From: Bacillus sp. AFS059628
GTDB taxonomy: Bacteria; Bacillota; Bacilli; Bacillales; Bacillaceae_G
Length of the DNA: 64,000 nucleotides
Assembly (NCBI RefSeq): GCF_002571225.1
Contig: NZ_NVEC01000017.1
Location: 76,145 to 140,144, forward strand
Direction: 5' to 3'
Both the position numbers and the translations under genes were made by a program. The stretch's first letter is position 1. Each line of letters starts with the position of its first letter. Positions 60,207-64,000 of this stretch are shown in pieces. Below the pieces are notes generated by a model. That model did not search any database. It was not told the DNA's origin and saw only the letters and a list, made by a program, of their open reading frames with translations.

Positions 60207-61241
60207 TTACACATGTAATAAAGATTGGTCTCCGATCATTTCTGATACAGTTTCAATTACTTTCTCCGGCGTTGGTAAATATAACTTTTCAAGTGGTGGA
60301 GAGAATGGAACTGGTGTATGTGGTGCTGTAATTCGTTTAATAGGCGCATCTAATAAATCGAATCCTTTATCCGCTACAATTGCCGCAATATCTGTTGCGA
60401 TACTACATCTTGGATTTGCTTCATCAATAACAATAAGACGATTTGTTTTTTCAACTGATGCTAAAATCGTATCTTCATCAAGCGGTGATAAAGAACGTGG
60501 ATCGATTACTTCTACTTCAAGTCCTTTTTTCGATAATTGCTCAGCAGCTGCAAGTGCTGTATGAACTTGTTTTCCAATTGCGACGATTGTTACATCAGAA
60601 CCTTCACGTTTTATATCTGCTTTTCCTAATGGAATTGTATAGTATCCTTCCGGCACTTTACCTTTCATATTGTAAAGTGTTTTATGTTCAAAGAAGATTA
60701 CTGGATCATCATCTTCAATTGCCGCTAATAATAAGCCTTTTGCATCATACGGAGTAGAAGGAACGACAACTTTTATACCTGGAATGCTCGTAAACAACGC
60801 ATATAAACTTTGCGAATGCTGTGCCGCTGCGCTAAATCCAGCACCATGCATCGTACGTACTGTAACTGGCACTTTCGCTTTACCACCGAACATATAGCGG
60901 AACTTTGCCCCTTGGTTTAATACTTGATCAAGACAACTACCGATAAAATCATTAAACATTAATTCAGCAATCGGACGTAGTCCTGTTGCCGCAGCTGCCA
61001 TCGCCGCTCCCATATAACCTGCTTCTGAAATTGGAGTATCTAAAATACGATTTCGGCCAAACTCTTGTACAAGTCCTTTTGTAACGCCGAGTACACCGCC
61101 CCATGCCTCATCATCTTGCAAGTGATCAACTTGTGCACCACCTGCAACGTCTTCTCCTATTAAAATTACGTTTTCATCACGACGCATTGAGATTTTCATC
61201 GCTTCATTAATTGCAGTTGACATACTTACTGTTCTAGTCAT
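60207..61241 (-). CDS. acoB: acetoin dehydrogenase E1 component, beta subunit
   Basis: 344 residues, RBS GGAGGGTG. Typical E1-beta features are visible: ENVILIGEDVAGGAQVDHLQ, GVTKGLVQEFGRNRILDTPI, SEAGYMGAAMAAAATGLRPI, and VRTMHGAGFSAAAQHSQSLY. With AcoA it forms the thiamine diphosphate-dependent E1 that cleaves acetoin. It is 17 bp after acoA. Confidence 0.95.
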   Translation of the reverse strand: MTRTVSMSTAINEAMKISMRRDENVILIGEDVAGGAQVDHLQDDEAWGGVLGVTKGLVQEFGRNRILDTPISEAGYMGAAMAAAATGLRPIAELMFNDFIGSCLDQVLNQGAKFRYMFGGKAKVPVTVRTMHGAGFSAAAQHSQSLYALFTSIPGIKVVVPSTPYDAKGLLLAAIEDDDPVIFFEHKTLYNMKGKVPEGYYTIPLGKADIKREGSDVTIVAIGKQVHTALAAAEQLSKKGLEVEVIDPRSLSPLDEDTILASVEKTNRLIVIDEANPRCSIATDIAAIVADKGFDLLDAPIKRITAPHTPVPFSPPLEKLYLPTPEKVIETVSEMIGDQSLLHV

Positions 61242-61258
61242 TATTTTTCACCCTCCTC

Positions 61259-62257
61259 TTATTTGTAAGAAACGTATACATCTTTTAATAACTCTTCATT
61301 CTCTGGATATGGACTATTTTCACTAAATTCAATTGATTTTTGCACTGCTTCATCTACTGCCCTTTCCATATCTACAAGCTCAGATTCAGTTAATAAAGCT
61401 TCATGAATTAAATACTTACGGAAATTCACAATCGCATCTTTTTCATTTAAATGTTCTTCTTTTTCTTCTGAAGTTTTATACGTTTGCGCTTCACCTTCGA
61501 AATGACCGTAATTTCGATATGTCATACATTCAATTATTGTTGGACCACCGCCATTACGCGCACGTTCTACTGCTTCTTCCGCCGCTTTATACACTGAAAG
61601 CAAGTCCTTTCCATCCACTTGAACACCTGGAATATTGTAAGCTTTCGCGCGATCTGCAATGGAATTACAACTTGAAGCATATTCAAATGTCGTTGCTTCA
61701 CCGTAACCGTTATTTTCTGCGATAAAAATAACTGGTAACTTCCAAATCGCAGCTAAATTAACCCCTTCATGGAATGTACCTTCATTATTTGCTCCGTCAC
61801 CGAAGAAACAAACACTTACATCTTTCGTTCCTTTATATTTAGCTGTTAATGCTGAGCCGCAAGCAAGTGGAAAACCTCCGCCTACAATCCCATTTGCACC
61901 AAGCATTCCTTTATCTAAATCAGCAATATGCATGGAACCGCCTTTCCCTTTACATAACCCTGTCGCTTTCCCAAAAAGTTCAGCCATCATCCCGTTTAAA
62001 TCACAACCTTTTGCGATACAATGCCCATGTCCTCTATGTGTACTTGTAATACTGTCACGATCCGTTAAGTGGGCACATACACCAACTGCTACTGCTTCTT
62101 CACCTGCGTATAAATGAACGAAACCTGGCAAAACGCCCTGCGCGAATAATTCATGCACCTTATCTTCAAACTTACGAATTTCTAACATTTTTTCATACAT
62201 CCAACGAGCTTGTTCTTTCGTAATTTCATTCCCTTTACTTTCAGTTGTTTTTAACAT
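61259..62257 (-). CDS. acoA: acetoin dehydrogenase E1 component, alpha subunit
   Basis: 332 residues from the ATG at 62255-62257 with GGAGGG upstream; the earlier in-frame ATG at 62284 lies at the predicted transcription start and lacks a site. The ThDP motif FFGDGANNEGTFHEGVNLAA then FIAENNGYGEAT (about residues 160-190) and the E1-alpha helical tail are clear, with STHRGHGHCIAKGCDLNGMM upstream. It is the first gene of acoABCL, behind a sigma-54 promoter. Confidence 0.95.
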   Translation of the reverse strand: MLKTTESKGNEITKEQARWMYEKMLEIRKFEDKVHELFAQGVLPGFVHLYAGEEAVAVGVCAHLTDRDSITSTHRGHGHCIAKGCDLNGMMAELFGKATGLCKGKGGSMHIADLDKGMLGANGIVGGGFPLACGSALTAKYKGTKDVSVCFFGDGANNEGTFHEGVNLAAIWKLPVIFIAENNGYGEATTFEYASSCNSIADRAKAYNIPGVQVDGKDLLSVYKAAEEAVERARNGGGPTIIECMTYRNYGHFEGEAQTYKTSEEKEEHLNEKDAIVNFRKYLIHEALLTESELVDMERAVDEAVQKSIEFSENSPYPENEELLKDVYVSYK

Positions 62258-62293
62258 GTTCAGCCCTCCTATTTTTTTGTTCATCTTTTATAT

Positions 62294-62310
62294 TGCAAGT
62301 ACTATGCCAA
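62294..62310 (-). promoter_or_regulatory. sigma-54 (-24/-12) promoter of acoABCL
   Basis: On the minus strand TTGGCATAGTACTTGCA. The GG (-24) and GC (-12) pairs are correctly spaced in TGGCAY-N5-TTGCA. It lies 37 bp before the acoA start and matches the need for AcoR. Confidence 0.88.
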
Positions 62311-62356
62311 ATTCTAATCCTTGATTTAATAGGTTTTCTCTTTTCTTTCAAAATAA

Positions 62357-62400
62357 AAAAGTGGACAAAATGAGACATCTGTCTCGTTTTGTCCACTTTT
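62357..62400. terminator. long inverted repeat: terminator of the DinB-like gene and possible AcoR site
   Basis: A 20-bp stem with one mismatch (AAAAGTGGACAAAATGAGAC / GTCTCGTTTTGTCCACTTTT) and a 4-base loop. It is followed on the minus strand by a T-run, so it can end the DinB-like transcript. Its centre GAGACA-TC-TGTCTC (62372-62385) is a dyad about 60 bp upstream of the -24 element, where an enhancer-binding protein site is expected. Confidence 0.7.
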
Positions 62401-62426
62401 GTTCACCTAATTTGAGAATTATTATT

Positions 62427-62906
62427 TTATTCAGGATCAAAACTCTTCTGTAACTTCCGGATGTAAATAATTTGACCTATATGATAAGCATTATGAGTTG
62501 TTACATTGGCTAATACTTCCCACCACTTTGCAGAAACAGGAAATCCAACTACGTCACTTTCAACCTTCTCTTCATCTATAAGCTTTTGCCATTGTAACAG
62601 TTTCTCTAGTAGTTTTTCTCTTAACTCATCGAAAGATTGATTATCTGAAAGCATAAAACTTTTGTTATTATCACCAATTGCGGGCACGGCATTCACATTT
62701 GATTCTTTGTATCTAGTTTGCCACGTTGAGTTCCAATACAGTAAGTGTTGTACAATTTCAGCTATACTATTACTCTCTTCATTCGGTTTCCAGAAAGCTT
62801 CCCTCTCTGATAAATCTTTCACTGCATCTGAAAATGGAATATACCAACTAGGATCGTTTGCATTCGCCAATAATTGATCTGCTAATACATCTTTCACATG
62901 GGCCAT
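62427..62906 (-). CDS. DinB family protein
   Basis: 159 residues, RBS GAGGGAAG. The four-helix DinB pattern with its metal-binding histidines is visible: SIAEIVQHLLYWNSTWQTRY (first His), and HNAYHIGQIIYIRKLQK near the C-terminus (two His). DinB-like proteins include thiol-dependent detoxifying transferases such as BstA relatives; the role here is unknown. Monocistronic. Confidence 0.85.
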   Translation of the reverse strand: MAHVKDVLADQLLANANDPSWYIPFSDAVKDLSEREAFWKPNEESNSIAEIVQHLLYWNSTWQTRYKESNVNAVPAIGDNNKSFMLSDNQSFDELREKLLEKLLQWQKLIDEEKVESDVVGFPVSAKWWEVLANVTTHNAYHIGQIIYIRKLQKSFDPE

Positions 62907-63100
62907 TTTTCTTCCCTCATTTCATTAACGTATTCATACTCACTTCTCTATATACGCTAAGTCCATATAATTCCCTCTTTTAAAAGTCGTTAAAAAAGCT
63001 CGTATAACATGAATGGGTACTTCTTTCAAAATGAATGATAGAATAATAGATTTTCTTATCATAACTCGTTATGATAAAAGAAAAAGAAAGCTGGCAGAAA

Positions 63101-63946
63101 ATGAACAAAAAAGTCGCAATTATTACAGGAGCCTCAAGTGGATTTGGACTATTAACTACACTCGAACTCGCAAAAAAAGATTATTTAATTATCGCTACAA
63201 TGCGAAACCTTGAAAAACAAGCGAACTTAATATCTCAAGCTACTCAACTCAACTTGCAGCAAAACATAACAGTTCAACAATTAGATGTAACCGATCAAAA
63301 CTCTATACATAACTTTCAATTATATATAAAAGAAATAAATAGAGTAGATCTACTTATTAATAACGCAGGATATGCAAATGGGGGCTTTGTAGAAGAAATT
63401 CCAGTAAAGGAATACCGTAAACAATTTGAAACGAACCTTTTTGGAGCTATATCAATTACTCAACTTGTATTACCTTATATGAGAGAACAAAAAAGTGGGA
63501 AAATCATTAATATAAGCAGCATTAGTGGTCAAGTTGGATTCCCTGGTCTATCCCCTTACGTTTCTTCAAAATATGCATTAGAAGGCTGGAGTGAATCCCT
63601 TCGTTTAGAAGTAAAATCTTTCGGAATAGATGTTGCTTTAGTGGAACCTGGTTCTTATAACACAAATATATGGGAAGTTGGTAAACAACTAGCTACAAAC
63701 CAATCTGATACCACTTCTCCTTACAAAGAATATATGAATAAAATACAAAAACATATTAATAGCGGCAGTGATACATTTGGTAATCCGATAGATGTTGCTA
63801 ATAAAATTGTAGAAATCGCTGAATCTAAGCGAACGAATTTACGATATCCGATTGGAAAAGGTGTAAAATTTATGATCTTTGCAAAGAAGATTCTTCCTTG
63901 GAGATTGTGGGAATACATTGTTTTGAGAACCTTTAAGAAAATGTAA
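63101..63946 (+). CDS. short-chain dehydrogenase/reductase
   Basis: 281 residues from the ATG at 63101; a start 30 bases earlier is possible, and neither has a strong binding site. The classical SDR motifs are present: TGASSGFGLLTTLELAKK (cofactor), LLINNAGYANGG, the catalytic serine in KIINISSISGQVG, YVSSKYALEGWSESLRLEVK (YxxxK) and VEPGSYNT. The size and the long C-terminal tail (WRLWEYIVLRTFKK) suggest an oxidoreductase of the group acting on lipids or steroids-like alcohols. Substrate unknown. Confidence 0.85.
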   Translation: MNKKVAIITGASSGFGLLTTLELAKKDYLIIATMRNLEKQANLISQATQLNLQQNITVQQLDVTDQNSIHNFQLYIKEINRVDLLINNAGYANGGFVEEIPVKEYRKQFETNLFGAISITQLVLPYMREQKSGKIINISSISGQVGFPGLSPYVSSKYALEGWSESLRLEVKSFGIDVALVEPGSYNTNIWEVGKQLATNQSDTTSPYKEYMNKIQKHINSGSDTFGNPIDVANKIVEIAESKRTNLRYPIGKGVKFMIFAKKILPWRLWEYIVLRTFKKM

Positions 63947-63985
63947 TAGACTTTTTGAAAACCATTTTGAAAGAGGTGCAATTAA

Positions 63986-64000
63986 ATGTTAGGTTTACCA
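63986..64000 (+). CDS. start of a further gene, cut by the window edge
   Basis: AGAGGTG lies seven bases before an ATG that opens M-L-G-L-P at the very end of the window, 39 bp after the SDR gene on the same strand. It is probably the next gene of the same transcript; nothing can be said about the product. Confidence 0.45.

Noticed and set aside
1-64000. CRISPR arrays, tRNA or rRNA genes, prophage genes, intact insertion sequences
   Set aside because: I looked for regular spaced repeats, cloverleaf-like segments, conserved rRNA words and transposase or phage genes, and saw none beyond the IS3 fragments.

Overview
The window is chromosomal DNA of a low-GC Firmicute, almost certainly the Bacillus cereus group (B. 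cereus / thuringiensis / anthracis relatives). The reasons are the AT-rich base composition, strong GGAGG-type ribosome binding sites with frequent TTG and GTG starts, a sleB-ypeB spore germination operon, a perfect PlcR box in front of a thermolysin-type protease, CcpA cre sites, a kynUBA tryptophan-degradation operon with its own TetR regulator, and an acoR / acoABCL acetoin dehydrogenase locus. No rRNA, tRNA, CRISPR array or intact insertion sequence was seen.

Layout. 1-8.7 kb: mostly single small metabolic or unknown genes (sugar-dehydrogenase-like protein, Nudix, FAD oxidoreductase, YdeI-like, arylamine N-acetyltransferase, MepB-like, DUF4180, HAD phosphatase, BcrC). 8.8-9.5 kb: debris of ABC transporter genes. 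9.7-10.7 kb: an HSL-type esterase. 10.8-20.3 kb: the most distinctive locus, a three-gene natural-product cluster read on the minus strand: a SagB-type flavin oxidase, a 2336-residue non-ribosomal peptide synthetase (partial C, A, PCP, Cy, A(Cys), PCP, C) and an aromatic-type amino acid decarboxylase. 21-28.7 kb: secreted type I pullulanase with two cre sites, secreted neutral protease with a PlcR box, an ECF sigma factor with its anti-sigma factor, and a GyrI-like protein. 29-36.5 kb: a second SecY, a MocR-type regulator divergent from a DMT transporter, a deleted quinone oxidoreductase gene, an alpha/beta hydrolase and a chromosomal ParM/ParR-like pair. 36.7-45.9 kb: SMI1/KNR4-like protein and an unknown partner, DUF1697, two GNAT genes (one frameshifted), small lipoproteins, the sleB-ypeB-lipoprotein operon, a serine hydrolase, IS3 fragments and a broken monooxygenase gene. 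46.5-50 kb: kynUBA with a divergent TetR gene. 51.5-62.3 kb: acoR, a DeoR-led operon, a crystallin-like secreted protein, and acoABCL behind a sigma-54 promoter. 62.4-64 kb: DinB-like and SDR genes.

How the parts fit. The NRPS cluster predicts a small thiazole amide. Module 1 loads one amino acid, module 2 loads cysteine (its ten-residue specificity code reads DLYNLSLIWK apart from the assumed final lysine, the classic Cys code), the Cy domain closes a thiazoline, the SagB-type oxidase would aromatise it to a thiazole, and the terminal C domain, with no thioesterase, would release the product onto a free amine made by the decarboxylase. This is the logic known for bacillamides. Tryptophan would then be both a possible precursor for this product and the substrate of the kyn operon about 27 kb away. 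Acetoin use (aco), starch or pullulan breakdown (pullulanase) and extracellular proteolysis are tied to carbon and virulence control by cre sites and the PlcR box that can be read directly.

Limits. Everything here comes from reading the sequence by eye. Family names come from recognised motifs and overall similarity, not from searches. Starts were moved wherever a better ribosome binding site was visible.
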